From Trileptium ribeirensis (Eukaryota; Nematoda; Enoplea; Enoplida; Thoracostomopsidae): a stretch of 64,000 nucleotides of DNA. Within the stretch, counting starts at the first letter, position 1; every line of letters begins with the position of its first letter. The stretch covers positions 1 through 64,000 of the forward strand of contig JASANE010028433.1 in NCBI GenBank assembly GCA_030248225.1. Direction: 5' to 3'. The position numbers and the translations under genes were made by a program. Of this stretch, positions 11,806-22,820 are shown in pieces. The notes beneath the pieces are model-generated. The model ran no database searches. It was not told the DNA's origin and worked only from the letters and a program-made list of their open reading frames with translations.

Positions 11806-12650
11806 TTCTGTGATCTCAGATTATAGCCATGTGTAGGTTTGACAGGATCTTTGCGTACTACAACCGGTTGGACAAACAAATGACCCTCTCCCTGTGTAGC
11901 AGGTTCGACTGCTTGCAATGTGCCTTCTGAAGCTGCCGGATCCTTACTGTCACTTACGATTTCCTCACCCTCTTCATTTATTTCCCGAAAATTTTTTTAT
12001 CTCCCTTAATAACAAAGGTGGGACGTAAGGACCGTAGAAAGGTTTTATTCGCTCAACATGAACGCGTTTTAGTTTTTCTTTCGAGTTTGTTATACACTTC
12101 AAAATAACATCAGACGATATAATTTCTGTAATTTCGTACAAACCATGCCAGGGTTGTGATAATTTTTGCGATTTTCCTTGCTTATTAAACGGCACATGTA
12201 ACATTACCTTCTGACCAACCCAGTACTCTTATGGAACTGTCTTACGATCATGAAATTCTTTCATGGGATATTGAGCTTTAACAATGCTTTCCCTATTTTT
12301 CTAGGTTTGTTTTAGATAGTTGGATGTCACGGAAACAATCTTCTTCATCTATATAGTTTATGTTGAAATTGGTAACGCGGTATCAATAGGAAGCCGTGGC
12401 AATCTCCCATACACCATTTCAAATGCGCTTAGACTAGTTGACTCATTTACGCTAACGCAATACGCAAAACAAGCGAATAGGACGAATTCGTCCCACGTAC
12501 GCTGTGCCATATCTACGTATTGCGAAATCATATCCATTAAAGTTCTATTTATTCGTTCCACGATGCCGTTATTTTGTGGACGATAGGGGATATCTTGTTT
12601 ATTCATAAATTCCTGTCGCTGATTATCCTCAAGGCTTGCAAGATCCGTCT
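11806..12650 (-). pseudogene. pol: Ty3/gypsy integrase C-terminal half, minus strand
   Basis: Integrase inserts the cDNA into the host chromosome. The open part at 12606-12358 carries the end of the catalytic core around its glutamate (YRPQNNGIVERINRTL) and the conserved ESTSLSAFEMVYGRLPRLPID stretch of Ty3/gypsy integrases. The part at 12204-11974 has the C-terminal GPY/F-like segment (PWHGLYEITEI...VHVERIKPFYG). Beyond a frameshift the frame runs to about 11810 and ends in HGYNLRSQ, the YNLRS-type tail common at the end of gypsy pol. The HHCC zinc domain and the first two catalytic aspartates are absent. It is antisense to gag and RT of the same provirus, so either this block was inverted or a second element is nested here. 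Confidence 0.85.
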
Positions 12651-12980
12651 TTGTTTAGTTATCAGTATTTGCAATTACTGTATAAACGAATTTTATATCT
12701 TCCTCCTGGACTTGATCGGGGCTAATTGAGCGGAGCGAAGCGTGTTTATTTTCTGTCTGGGATTAAAAAGGATGATGCCACACATTTTCCAAAACTATAA
12801 TTCAAACACTCGTAATTGTGTATTTTGGGGGTTTTTGTTTAATCTATTTGTCATATCCGCTAATTATGTATTGTAATAATCATCGTTATCGTATTTTAAT
12901 ATGTGCTTTCACCGCTTTAGCTAACGTCGCTGCTAGTGCCGCTCCAAACGATCGGACGATCGAGTAAGTAACATTTTATA
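12651..12980. other. Non-coding junction before NADAR genes
   Basis: No gene is seen. The left 100 bp may be diverged integrase on the minus strand. A GTAAGT donor-like site stands at about 12964, just before the first NADAR start codon. Confidence 0.35.
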
Positions 12981-13541
12981 ATGTCTTCTTCAGTATCAAT
13001 ATTACCATTTTTCACGAAAAATCATTATCTCTCCAATCATTTTCCAACACTGTTTTGGGTGAACGATACTTTATATCAATGTTTGGAACAATATTATATG
13101 ACAAAAAGACAGAACATTACGGTTGTGATAAGTTAGCCGTAATACTACTAGAAATAGATGACCCCAAGGTAATTAAGCGGCTTTTAGACACGATGGAGCG
13201 AGCATTTAAATCGTACCGTATCAGGTCGAAATATTGTTAATGCCTGGTTAGAACAGCTAATATCAGTAATGGAGACTGCTGCATACGAAAATTTTAGACA
13301 AAATCCAAATTTAAACCAAACACTTGTGGATCATAATCTTAGTAGAGGCAAGCCCCTATGATGTATACTGGGGCATTGGTTTGAGTTTTCGAGATCCGCG
13401 TGTTAAAATACCGTCAGAGTGCCTGGGCCAAAATGAAATGGGAAAATGTTGATGCGACTTCGGGACCAGTTTATGTCATATTCTCCAGTTCAAATGAACC
13501 AAGCAATCCATCGAGCGTCCCCAGCTGCCGACACCAAATAA
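12981..13541 (+). pseudogene. NADAR-domain protein, copy 1
   Basis: NADAR (YbiA-like) domains are N-glycosidases acting on ADP-ribose-type N-glycosidic bonds; some members remove ADP-ribose from guanine in DNA. From ATG 12981 the frame shows the family order: LSNHFPTLFWVNDTLYQCLE (N-terminal LSNF-type block), a K-x-EHYGC segment, ILLEIDDPKVIKRL, a FRQNPNLNQTL block, the signature VEASPYDVYWGIGL (near 13345-13388), and LGQNEMGK...LMRLRDQFM. Frameshifts lie near 13115, 13235, 13340 and 13450. The key Glu and Trp of the signature are kept. The length (about 185 codons) is normal for a single-domain NADAR protein. It lies in the internal part of the provirus with a second copy 300 bp downstream. 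The domain call is by motif recognition and strong. Confidence 0.85.
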
Positions 13542-13842
13542 CTTGTGGAACTGTGAACATTGGTGATGTGCCTTAGATATATTTGGCAATTTCTTTTGTT
13601 TAATTTATTGGTGCTGGTCTTGGTCTTAGAAAGCGTAAATATTACACTCGATTATTTAGTACAATATATAACAATACAACTGTATAATTATCATCTTACT
13701 TATACAATGCAGTGTATGTCTTAACCAAATAGCAAAAATAAGCAAAAAATATAGTATTACAATAGTTTCGTTAATTTTGTTTAAGATTCCCAAAATCTAG
13801 TTGAGTTGAACAAGAGCCATTAGGAATTGTTTTTTCTTGCAG
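13542..13842. other. Spacer between NADAR copies, with splice acceptor
   Basis: AT-rich and non-coding. It ends in a long pyrimidine tract and TTGCAG (AG at 13841-13842) two bases before the ATG of the second NADAR gene, an excellent 3' splice site that could be paired with the GTAAGTAG donor of the LTR leader to make a subgenomic message. Confidence 0.4.
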
Positions 13843-13848
13843 TCATGG

Positions 13849-14529
13849 GAGAAACGCCATTTGATCTCGCCTATAAAAGCCGAAATTTTATACTGGCAAC
13901 CTGTTACCCAGCTCCATTTTGGCGTGATGGCTTTCGTTATAATAATGCCGGACAGTATTACTTCGCCAAAAAAGCCGAACATCACGGATGTTCTGGTTTG
14001 GCCGTTGCTATCCGCAATACGAACAACCACAAGCTAGTGAATTCGTATCTCTATAAGGTGGAGCAACTAATGGTGGAAACATGGCACGGACGTGAGTAGT
14101 CTCTCAGTGGTAAAATCGGAAGGTCATGGTAATAGAAAAGGCTTGTTACCAAATGTTTTTCCAGAATCCTCGTTTAAACCAGAATTGCTGGACACTTATC
14201 CTAAAACATTCGTCAAGGCTTCTAGAGCTGACAAATTTTGGAGTGCGGGCGAAAATGTTGACGGCACTCTTCAGATATCGTTTTCAAATTGGCCAGGAGA
14301 AAACAGAATGGGACGGGTGCTCATGCACGTTAGAGCGGATTTAATGAAGGACGATTCGGATGATCATAATAGTGACCTGAGTACTACTGACACTAACTGT
14401 TGTTATTCTAATTTTTTTAAAAATACCCTGTTAAAAATAAAAGAAATGGGTTTTTGGTGTACTACTGTGTATATGTATGCATCTAAAAAAGTGAAAAATA
14501 TTGTATTTTCTCGTGTAAATCAGCCGTAG
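13849..14529 (+). pseudogene. NADAR-domain protein, copy 2
   Basis: Second copy of the ADP-ribose-linked N-glycosidase family. Starting at ATG 13849, right after a splice acceptor, it encodes CYPAPFWRDGFRYNNAGQYY, FAKKAEHHGC, an IRNTNNHKLVN segment and WHGRE up to a stop at 14097. The second half continues in another frame: MFFQNPRLNQN, then FVKASRADKFWSAG (about 14203-14244) and ENRMGRVLMHVRADLM, followed by an acidic tail and a hydrophobic stretch. The signature residue that is Glu in copy 1 (VEASP) is Lys here and WGIG has become WSAG, so even a repaired reading may be inactive or altered. The copies are only moderately similar, so the duplication is old or they were acquired separately. 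Confidence 0.8.
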
Positions 14530-14532
14530 TTA

Positions 14533-14896
14533 GCCCACAAGGGCGTTCTCACCATCCAAGTATTATATTAATACATCGGGGTTTTGTAGTCATTATAGTT
14601 ATTCAGCCCACGGGGGAGAACTCACTATTACAAAAACTATTTGTCGTTTCTACTGCATTTATAACGTACTACACTTCGTCGATTTCTTGTACTCTGCCCA
14701 CGAGGGCGTCCTCACAATTAACATGGTATATATTTCTTATATTGACCGTTTTGAGTTTTATCCTGTTTTATTTAGCCAACGACGGTGTACTCTAGCCATT
14801 GCAAAACTAGTTAATGACTTCTTTAGCATTATACAAAAATATCCGTAAAAAATTTATTGCATTCTGCCCGCAAAGGCAAACTCACCATTATGCAAG
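14533..14896 (+). repeat. Array of five GCCC-N4-GGGC hairpin motifs
   Basis: A 20-25 bp motif of the form GCCCACAAGGGCGTTCTCACC recurs at 14533, 14606, 14696, 14775 and 14876, spaced 73-101 bp in otherwise unrelated AT-rich DNA. The GCCC/GGGC arms can pair over a four-base loop and are followed by CTCAC(C). Single copies occur upstream of the helicase (about 11124-11148, minus strand) and in the U3 of the minus-strand relative (about 53579-53600). The array lies between the last NADAR gene and the 3' LTR. Confidence 0.65.
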
Positions 14897-14904
14897 AGTA
14901 AACT

Positions 14905-15214
14905 TAAGATGCGCCCCCAACCATCCTCTTTTGACACCATGTACAAAACGTTGTTAGCGAACAAAACTCGAATTTCAACAGCCGTATCCAATTTCGACAT
15001 TTTTCTGTTCCATAACGCCCTTAGCGAATGCAATTCGGTCCCTGTACTTTAACACCAGTGTGTTCGCGAACATTTCCAAATTATAATGTGTGGAATATGA
15101 AACGGACTAATTTCTGTTCTTTAACGCAAAAATGAAATTTGTGTTCAGTGTACAACTGAATGGCAATCGCTTTTGTCAAAAGAGGATGGTCAGGGGCGCA
15201 GCTTAAGTTTACTC
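14905..15214. mobile_element. MITE with about 40 bp terminal inverted repeats
   Basis: The left end (GAGTAAACTTAAGATGCGCC... to TTTTGACA at 14943) and the right end (15173-15214), read inward, are inverted copies over about 40 bp. A short direct repeat ATGCA flanks both ends. There is no coding capacity. The transposase family cannot be named from these termini. Confidence 0.7.
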
Positions 15215-16423
15215 ATGCATTAAGCATACGAAATTACGTCTCGTAAAGTTTCGTTATTCTACTATCTTTTTAGCAACAGCTTAGAAAATTTATTACTTTC
15301 GCAACACGGCTATCGATATAACAATTCTCGCGAGAAATATTATACTACTCGTTAGTTCAATCTTAGCTCGCAGGAGCTTCGCTTTCTGTTGTGAGGATAG
15401 TGATACGTGTGTCCTAGAATGAATCGGTCCATCAAAGAAACCTACATGATAACATTCCTACTGTTGCATGAATACTTGTTTTGTTAAACGCCGTATATTT
15501 GTTATCGAAACTGTAATATAGCTAGCCAAACGAAATTTGCATAACATTTCAGACTTCGCTGATTTAATAATGGATTCGTGACAACAATGATACGATTTTC
15601 AGAGTTCTGTTCATAAACTTTTGTCTGTGGATTGTTTTATCGGCGTTGGTGAGGCGTGTAAGGTACGCTGGCGTATCTTGTTATATCGTCGATATTGTTA
15701 CGCAGTGTGGCGAGGGTTTTTTGGCTGAAGTTTGAGTTTGGTGCCGTTATGTCACTGCTTGAAATGAGTATCTAGTTTTACTCAATAATCAATTTATTGT
15801 TGGATATTGAATTGTTACCAGGAAGGCCCACTCTGTGGCGGTCCTGCAATTTAAAACCAAATTGAGCCTGAACTTGCGAGCAATTGGAAGTTGCGTAAAA
15901 ATCATAGTTCACTACACATTCGAATCGGTTGGGATGTCTGTTTACCGTTATATAGGCTGATATTGAAATTAAAAAAATCGGGGTTTGAGATCTAGTAATG
16001 GTCGTCTGCAATCATTTGTTCCCTCCAGTATGAGTTTGCACAGGTTGAGGTATTTTCTTTACCCATTAATACTGAAAAAATCTAAAAAATATACTTCCAC
16101 AAGATCGATTGATTGTTGGAACTAGCGAAAAATGCTGGGTTTCTGTAATGCAGCAGTGATACAAAATGCCACGTTCCCATGCGCATGATAGGGCACTTCC
16201 CGCTATATATGTGTAGCTCATGTGTGACCGTAGACCAATGAGTCTTAACCAAAAGAAATTAGATAACATCTTGAGTGTGAACTTGGTTATTTTAAGATGT
16301 AGTATATATTCTCTAAAGCTTTGCAGCATTATCGACATCTGTAATAGCTCGCATGTTGCCAATTACTTATATTAAAAATTAAAGTCTTTCATAATAATAA
16401 TTTATGTACTCCATTTTGGGTGA

Positions 16424-16648
16424 ACTTTTTTTCGGATGAATATAAAAAAGTCTGATCCCCTGATTCAAAACTGAGCAACAAAACTTTGCTGATTGAGCGC
16501 ATTTCTTTAAGGTTTTTTCTTTTCAAACGCTAGTTTTCAACTTTTTTTCGGATGAATATAAAAGAAGTCTGATCCCCTGATTCAAAACTGAGCAACAAAA
16601 CTTTGCTGAATGAGCGCATTTCCTTAAGGTTTTTGTTTTCAAACGCTA
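16424..16648 (+). repeat. Tandem duplication of about 115 bp inside U3
   Basis: Two copies of a unit containing CGGATGAATATAAAA and CTGATCCCCTGATTCAAAAC stand head to tail. The solo LTR at 58605-58675 has only one, truncated copy, so the duplication arose after the two LTRs separated or was lost there. Confidence 0.8.
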
Positions 16649-18790
16649 ACAACAGGTTTTACAATATATTGTTTGTGTGTAGGTACAAATAAAAGATTAA
16701 CCGGCTAACTTACACGGTTTGCAACCTTTCGAATATATATTTCTATAGCAGTTCCTTCGGCTAGCCCAGCATTTTGATAATGCTGTATTTTGCGAAACCA
16801 ACAATTCGTTTGTTTGAACTATCGATGTTTTCAATAACGGCAGTCAGAAGTCAAAACATATTTTCGAGTGTGTAGGCATTTAAAGCTTAGGTTGCAGTCT
16901 GTATTGCTATTGAATGTTGGCGCCAACTATTAATTGTCGGGAAGAAGAAAGACTTTTTGTGAGCATGCAAGCGAAACTTGTATTTTCTTGAAGCGTCTAC
17001 TTCGATAAATGAAACACCTTTCTATAGTCTTCGATCCCCCTGTATACATAGTACTCATTTGTGAAAAAGTGGTTAGTAAATAAAATGAATTAGACCCGAA
17101 TTCTAGTGTGATGTTTGCAACATTTTATCGTGGTTCCCAATAATTTTGTTTCTGTTCTGTTTTAACTGTTGAAGTCAGAAGAGTCAGAAATGAGAAATGT
17201 TTCCACTGTATATTTTGCGTAAAGTAATAGAAGTTTAAATAGTTTTTGAGCTAGAAAATTACGATCTTTGCTTTGTAATAAATTAGATTTTCTTTCGTCA
17301 TTTGTTGGAAAAGAGGTTACCCAACTAAGTATATATTATAATATTTTCGAGATGAAAGTACATCACTGAGAGTTTATTCTTATATCTTTATCGATCAATT
17401 CGTTTTCTTAGGTACACGTTATAGTCATCGCCCATTTGGAGTACTGTGTTGATTCACTAGTTTTCTGGGTGTTTGGTATGATGAGCGAGTGTTGCTAATT
17501 GATCAGGACGATTTCACCTTACGAACCAATCGTCGAAAAATGGCCATGTATTCCGTAATCGTGCGTAACTTTGACAGCTGGCATCGTCATCAATGGTTGG
17601 ACTGAACATGCGTTGCTGTTATATAGTTAGAAAAGCGAAACATAGGAAATAGTTGGGCTGTGCATTTAAATACTACAGAGAACAGAAATCTTACCTGGGC
17701 CGTTGCAGTTTCTGTTAGATTGAGAGCTATAAATTTTCCTTTGATTCAAGCAACTCAGCGAAGAGTTTATATTATTTAGAAATTCGTGTGTTTTTGAAAA
17801 ATAATTTAGAAACTCGTGTATTTTATAGCTATTGCGGATTGTTTTATGTTCCAATGAAAGAACTGAGAATTTGTTTTTATTAGCGGGTTGCTAGTATGCC
17901 AGAAAAATTATAGAAGTTTGATATGACAGATTTTTGACATTTTAGCTGGTCGAAATTATTTAATTTTACTTTAAGCATGGAACATGTTTAAATTGTACAA
18001 GCACCGATGATTTCTACATCCGTATTTTTTGCTAATTTAAATCCCGTGTTCTGCCCTAACTTACATTAGGCTCAATCTATTTCTTATTATGATGGGATAA
18101 CAGTGTCGAAGTTATCTCCCGTGTGTAATGTGTTGTTAAATATGAAGCGGAACATTAGCAATAAAATGTATAAGAAAATGCAATTGTGATTGTGTAGGAT
18201 ATAGAACACCGCTCCCGTAGACAACGCGTTATGCCGGCATGTATCTAAGCTTTCATCTCCCATTCCTCATGCTCATCTTAAGATGATCTTAGTTATTAGG
18301 TCATAAACCATAGTATACGACAAACAGTAATTAGACGGCTGTTACTCCGTTTGTTTGGACAAGTAAAAAAAATGAAGATATGTAGAGGAATTAGCTAAAG
18401 TCGGTATTGCTGGTGGAAGCGAATTCTAGTTCCTTATAGGGGGTTCATCGTATTATGATTGCTTTTCAAAGATCCATGTTTCCAACATGGCTATCTGTTT
18501 GTTAAGAAAATTGTCTTATGTTCACTATGTTTGGCGAGTGGCGACCAACGCTCCTAACATTACAAAGGCCCCCTTCGTTCCGTAATCAACGCCCCCCTAC
18601 ACAGCACCTAGTTTTAGCGAAACTTGGTTTGTACTATTGTAACAATTCGGTAGATAGGATCAACCAACGCATTTTCGTTAAAAATTTAGCAGTTTCTGTG
18701 CCAGATTTCCGAATAAGACCACAGATATTCTTGAAAAACATAATGCTCATAAAGTTGTAACTAAAGCAGTCTAAAAGAATAGCTGGGAGG

Positions 18791-19931
18791 CAGGGAGTAA
18801 CCGGAATTCCGGTTCCGGCGAAAATCGTGTTCCGGTTGCGGTTCCAACAAAGGGCAAATCCGGGTTAAAAACTTTGTTTGACATTTCCCACATTTTTTGC
18901 TTCATCTGTGATCCAAACATATGTTATATATATTATACAATGATCAAGCTCCGATACAATCAAGCAAAAGATTAACTAAGCAATTTGTCGTGTGGAACGT
19001 AAGTTGGGCGCATAATTTCATAGGAATTTTTTATAATAACCTGCAGGAGTTTTTAACTAATCAAAGCCAGGTCAATGCTTGTAGCAGCTTTTTTGCACAT
19101 TCAGAAGTCTGTGGGGTATGTTCGAATTAAACCGGTCCAAATCGGTAATAGAGTATGGCTTACGTAGAAGTACTTTGTGTATGCTTTGCTAACATAAATT
19201 GTGTCAAGCACGAGCCAGTGCGCTTGTAAACTTCGTAAATAGAATTGAAGTGGAAGCATCAGCCTCAAAAAACTGACATATTGATCGATAAATAAATATT
19301 ATTTAGCTTTCTCAGTCTCTTTAAAGTTCCAGAAAGGCAATCCTCATTTATAGCATTCTGATTAGAAACTTATCATCATTATCATCTAACTTACGGGCAC
19401 TGTTTGTCCAAAACTTACCGGCACTAGCCTAAACAGTGTCCCTGACCACTGATCAGAAAATTACCTTCTATCTATTATTTTCTCTGAGAATCATATAAAC
19501 CAATAATTTCAAGTTTCCTACAGAAGAGCATGTAACAAACGTATGTGTAGTAAAGGAAGGCGACTGGAGACAGAGCGAAAGTGTGTATTCTACGCTCCAA
19601 GCTTTGTAAGCATATTCGATTTGACGCAGTATACGCAATGGTGTATAGTGGAAGGCATTTTTTTGCTCTGGGTGTGCAAAAATCGACATATTTGATCAAT
19701 AAATAAACATTATTAGCTTCCTCAGTCTCTTTAAAGTTCCAGAAAGGCAATAATGCCATCACAATGCATTAAGTTTAATGTAAAAATCATTTTTAACACA
19801 TTTTAAATCCACTGTACCTGTATTTCTTCCTTCATCTGTTTTACTATATATATGTTTCGAAGACCAGGTTCCGGATCCGGTTCAAATGGACGGTTCCGGT
19901 TCCGGTAAATTTCGGTTCCGGTTATTCGCTG
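18791..19931. mobile_element. Non-autonomous hAT element inside the 3' LTR
   Basis: The termini CAGGGAGTAACCGG (left) and CAGCGAATAACCGG (right, read inward) are flanked by CTGGGAGG (18783-18790) and CTGGAAGG (19932-19939), an 8 bp target duplication with one mismatch. It is the orthologue of the insertion at 302-1345. The interior holds two degenerate copies of a 75 bp stretch (near 19270 and 19680) and no transposase. Confidence 0.8.
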
Positions 19932-21128
19932 CTGGAAGGCTATGAGATAATGTTTGGCCACATGTTACCGGTTCTCCAAGATTTCCGGGTTAGTTTATTG
20001 TACTTTATGGTGTTGTTTTCAAAATTAATTTTAGACATATACGCTATCTTTTGCAAAAATAAGTACATTACTGCAAACTGATTTTATCCATTGACCACAC
20101 GGTCAGTCTCGCCTGTATATATACTACTTTTTATCCGCAACAGATTGCTTCACGCCCGGGTGGATAATTCACGCGTTTGACGAATCGGGAAGCGTTTGTT
20201 GAATGAAAATTTATATTCAAAACGCTGCTACGTACATTTCTTGGTTTTCGTTGTCTTAATAAGCGACGCTGCGCCTGAGAAGATAATCGCGGTTATCTTT
20301 TTGGTAGTCGATTCATTTTGACTATATTGAGAACAATATTTCTCCTCGCTGGACACAGTTTGGCGTTAGTTAATTAGCTATATAGTTTAGGTTTGGTAGG
20401 TTGGTTTTTGAGCATCGATGCTTTGGTATATTTACTTATTCAGATTTATTACGTTTGGAATAAAAAACATTTGCATCGTAGAGACATTCAGAGTTTCGTA
20501 TAGGCACATCTTATTTTACAGTTATATATCCCATCTTCTGACGAGCTCGTTCATTTTGTGTTGTTTTAAAAAGGGATCCTTAAAATATAGCGGTGTTGAA
20601 CCCAATACAGAATAGGTGAACGTGCCATTATTGACTGCAGATGAAACTACAAATGTTTTGCTCTAAATGGCGCTATCCGAGTTTTATCCACAGTTTTCTG
20701 AATAACTACACTAACCTAATGACAGTGCCCTCCATTTGCTATTCAGTCGATTTTCTACTCTATACAAATTTATGTATTCGTGCCCATCCATTTTATTGGC
20801 GAATCCTAGATAGAAAAAATGGAACTTTTATTATAACACGGCTGTTGTTATAGTGAAATATTACTTGTTTTCAAAAAACATTTTTTTAATTCCGCCGACG
20901 ATAATTAAAATAGCAGGAAATTTTCGATAATCACGATAATGAAATAATTTTAAATCCAACAGACAATATATTGATTTATTAGAATCATAGGTTTCCGATA
21001 TTTAAACCTAAAACATTTTTTTTGCAAAATCGTCTTAAAAGCATATACCTTAGTTGCAGCACTTGATTTTCCTCAGACAGGTTTCGGCTTGCGATAATAA
21101 ACTTACAAAACTGTATGCTTAGGTTAGG

Positions 21129-21190
21129 TATATAAGCCAGTAGCACGGCTTAGTCGAAGAGTTCTGTCCGAAGCAATTGCCGCTGGTAAG
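21129..21190 (+). promoter_or_regulatory. LTR TATA box and splice donor, 3' copy
   Basis: TATATAAG at 21129-21136 is intact here. The donor CTGGTAAGTAG has its GT at 21186. In a 3' LTR this would drive read-through transcription into the flanking DNA rather than of the provirus. Confidence 0.5.
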
Positions 21191-21638
21191 TAGCTCTAAT
21201 ATTTTGTGTAAAAATGTGCTGAGTATAAACACACTGTAATACAGTAGCAATTGGGGAACTAGTGGTGGAGTTAGAGTATAACTGTGGTACCCTATTAGCT
21301 AAGGCGCTTGGTCGTATTACCGTGGTTTAAGGGTTAAGTGTATTGCAGGGAAGGGCGCTAATTTCCTTCCTTTTGGAACCTTTTATTGCAGTGGTTGGTG
21401 ATTTATCTGTCTACTATTAGACCTCACGGTCGCACTCACCGTTTTCAACAATTGTTCTCTTGGGAACCCTTTTACATAATATATTTGCGGATAGTTTGAG
21501 GCACACATACGTCATAGGCGAGGTTTTGTATAGGAGTCTCATTAGTTAAATTTTATCTGAGGTATTTTTCTTCTTTTCTTTTCGCGTGGTAAGCGTAAGA
21601 TTTTTTTATCCAGAGAGGGGATCTTAGGCTTCGCTACA

Positions 21639-22017
21639 GTAAGATCAACGACCCCATTTTCCGGAACAAAATGGCAAAAATAAAATTTACTAGACCAAAT
21701 CTGGAAACGCGGCTTGTAGTGTTTCGCAGCTTATATAACGCGGCACAGTTTGACCTTTGACTTGAATCACATCATGGAGACCTACCGCTCTACTCGACAT
21801 CACTTAGAACCGCTCCCTTGGTCCTTTAGCGTCGGGTGTATAAATTGATTTCCAACCTGTCTTCACACAGTTCTTTCCAACCTGTTTATGTATTGCTATT
21901 TGACATCAATGACAGTATGTAGGGTTTTCGGCACGCTGAATACAATGGTTTAGCTATCTAGAGTTCCAGAAAATATATTTTTATACTTTTTCAGCGGTTT
22001 TCAAACTGGGTATATAT
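21639..22017. other. Flank shared with the solo-LTR locus
   Basis: This sequence, starting GTAAGATCAACGACC, is nearly identical to 63382-63760. It is the target-site DNA to the right of the LTR at both loci, probably the 3' part of a pogo-like element or of duplicated host DNA. No gene is seen. Confidence 0.6.
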
Positions 22018-22812
22018 TAGTGTTGTACCGGGGCCGGGACCGAGGCTGGGGCCAGCCTACCTTGGCCGGAGCCGGCGCGAAGCTTGCCTCGGCCGAGACC
22101 GTGACCGGGACCGGGAATGGCCGAAAAGTAGCTACTATGTATTCGATTTTTCAGCGCATACAGAGCATATATACAACAAATACATACACCCCTATAGGGG
22201 GTGGGAGGGAGTAAAATCCTTCCTGGAAATCCGGACCTACCACCCTCGCGCAGTGAGGTGAACTCATAAGTTAAAATTTGAGGGAGCAAAAAAGGTCCTC
22301 ACTACCGTACCGACTTCTCCCTAGAAAAATTTCGCCGGCTACTGGGGTTACTTCCTCGCGGGAGGGTTCTACCCACTGTCATGTATGCATCGTCGGCATG
22401 TATACGAATATACCAATAACCAAATCATTGTGTAATTACTATTCTTAAAAAACCATATCCGAATTTTGTCCATATAGGTAATAATCTTGTTAAAATATCA
22501 AAAACTCAACACAAATCGTTTTAACATTTTAGTTTATTAGTTTAATAACCTGTACGTTGTGAGCTAAAGTTCACAGTTTCAGGAAGGTGCTGTGGAATTA
22601 GCACTGTCCTAGTTAGCAGCAATCACTATGTCTTCAGCTAAAGCTCCTGATTGTTTAACTGTTCTACTAATTTGGTAACAAAAATATTTTTTTCTGAAAC
22701 AGTAGCCCCGGCACCTATATTTTACCTTTCCCGGGTCCGGGATTTCGACGTTGCCCCGGGCCGGGACTTCGACGTTGCCCCGAGCCCGGGGCTCAGCCCC
22801 GGTACATCCCTA
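22018..22812. mobile_element. hAT-type MITE with GC-rich ends
   Basis: Left end TAGTGTTGTACCGGGGC and right end (read inward) TAGGGATGTACCGGGGC are near-identical termini. The flanks GTATATAT (22010-22017) and TTATATAT (22813-22820) match in seven of eight bases, as expected for an 8 bp hAT target duplication. Subterminal sequence is a run of CCGGGACC- and CGACGTTGCCC-type repeats. No transposase. A second copy at the same relative site begins at 63761. Confidence 0.7.
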
Positions 22813-22820
22813 TTATATAT

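Larger units (their letters stand above)
15401..21638 (+). repeat. 3' LTR of the giant provirus, 6.2 kb
   Basis: It begins TGATACGTGTG exactly where similarity to the solo LTR at 57573 starts and ends CTTCGCTACA at the position where the 5' LTR joins the primer site. These are TG...CA ends. It is followed by GTAAGATC, the same sequence that follows the solo LTR at 63381. The left neighbour (GTTGTGAGGATAG) is a poor polypurine tract. It contains a hAT insertion (18791-19931), a tandem duplication of about 115 bp (16424-16648) that is single in the solo LTR, and TATA box plus splice donor at 21129-21190. No conserved protein is evident in its U3 despite several short ORFs shared with the solo LTR. 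Confidence 0.8.

Noticed and set aside
17666..17854. 62-codon minus-strand ORF kept at 59684-59872
   Set aside because: Conservation is explained by the LTR copies being recent duplicates; no motif and no higher conservation than the surroundings.
15401..21638. Large repeat as simple segmental duplication of host DNA
   Set aside because: TG/CA ends, GTAA target duplication around the copy at 57573, and a primer site plus gag directly after the copy ending at 3080 favour an LTR.
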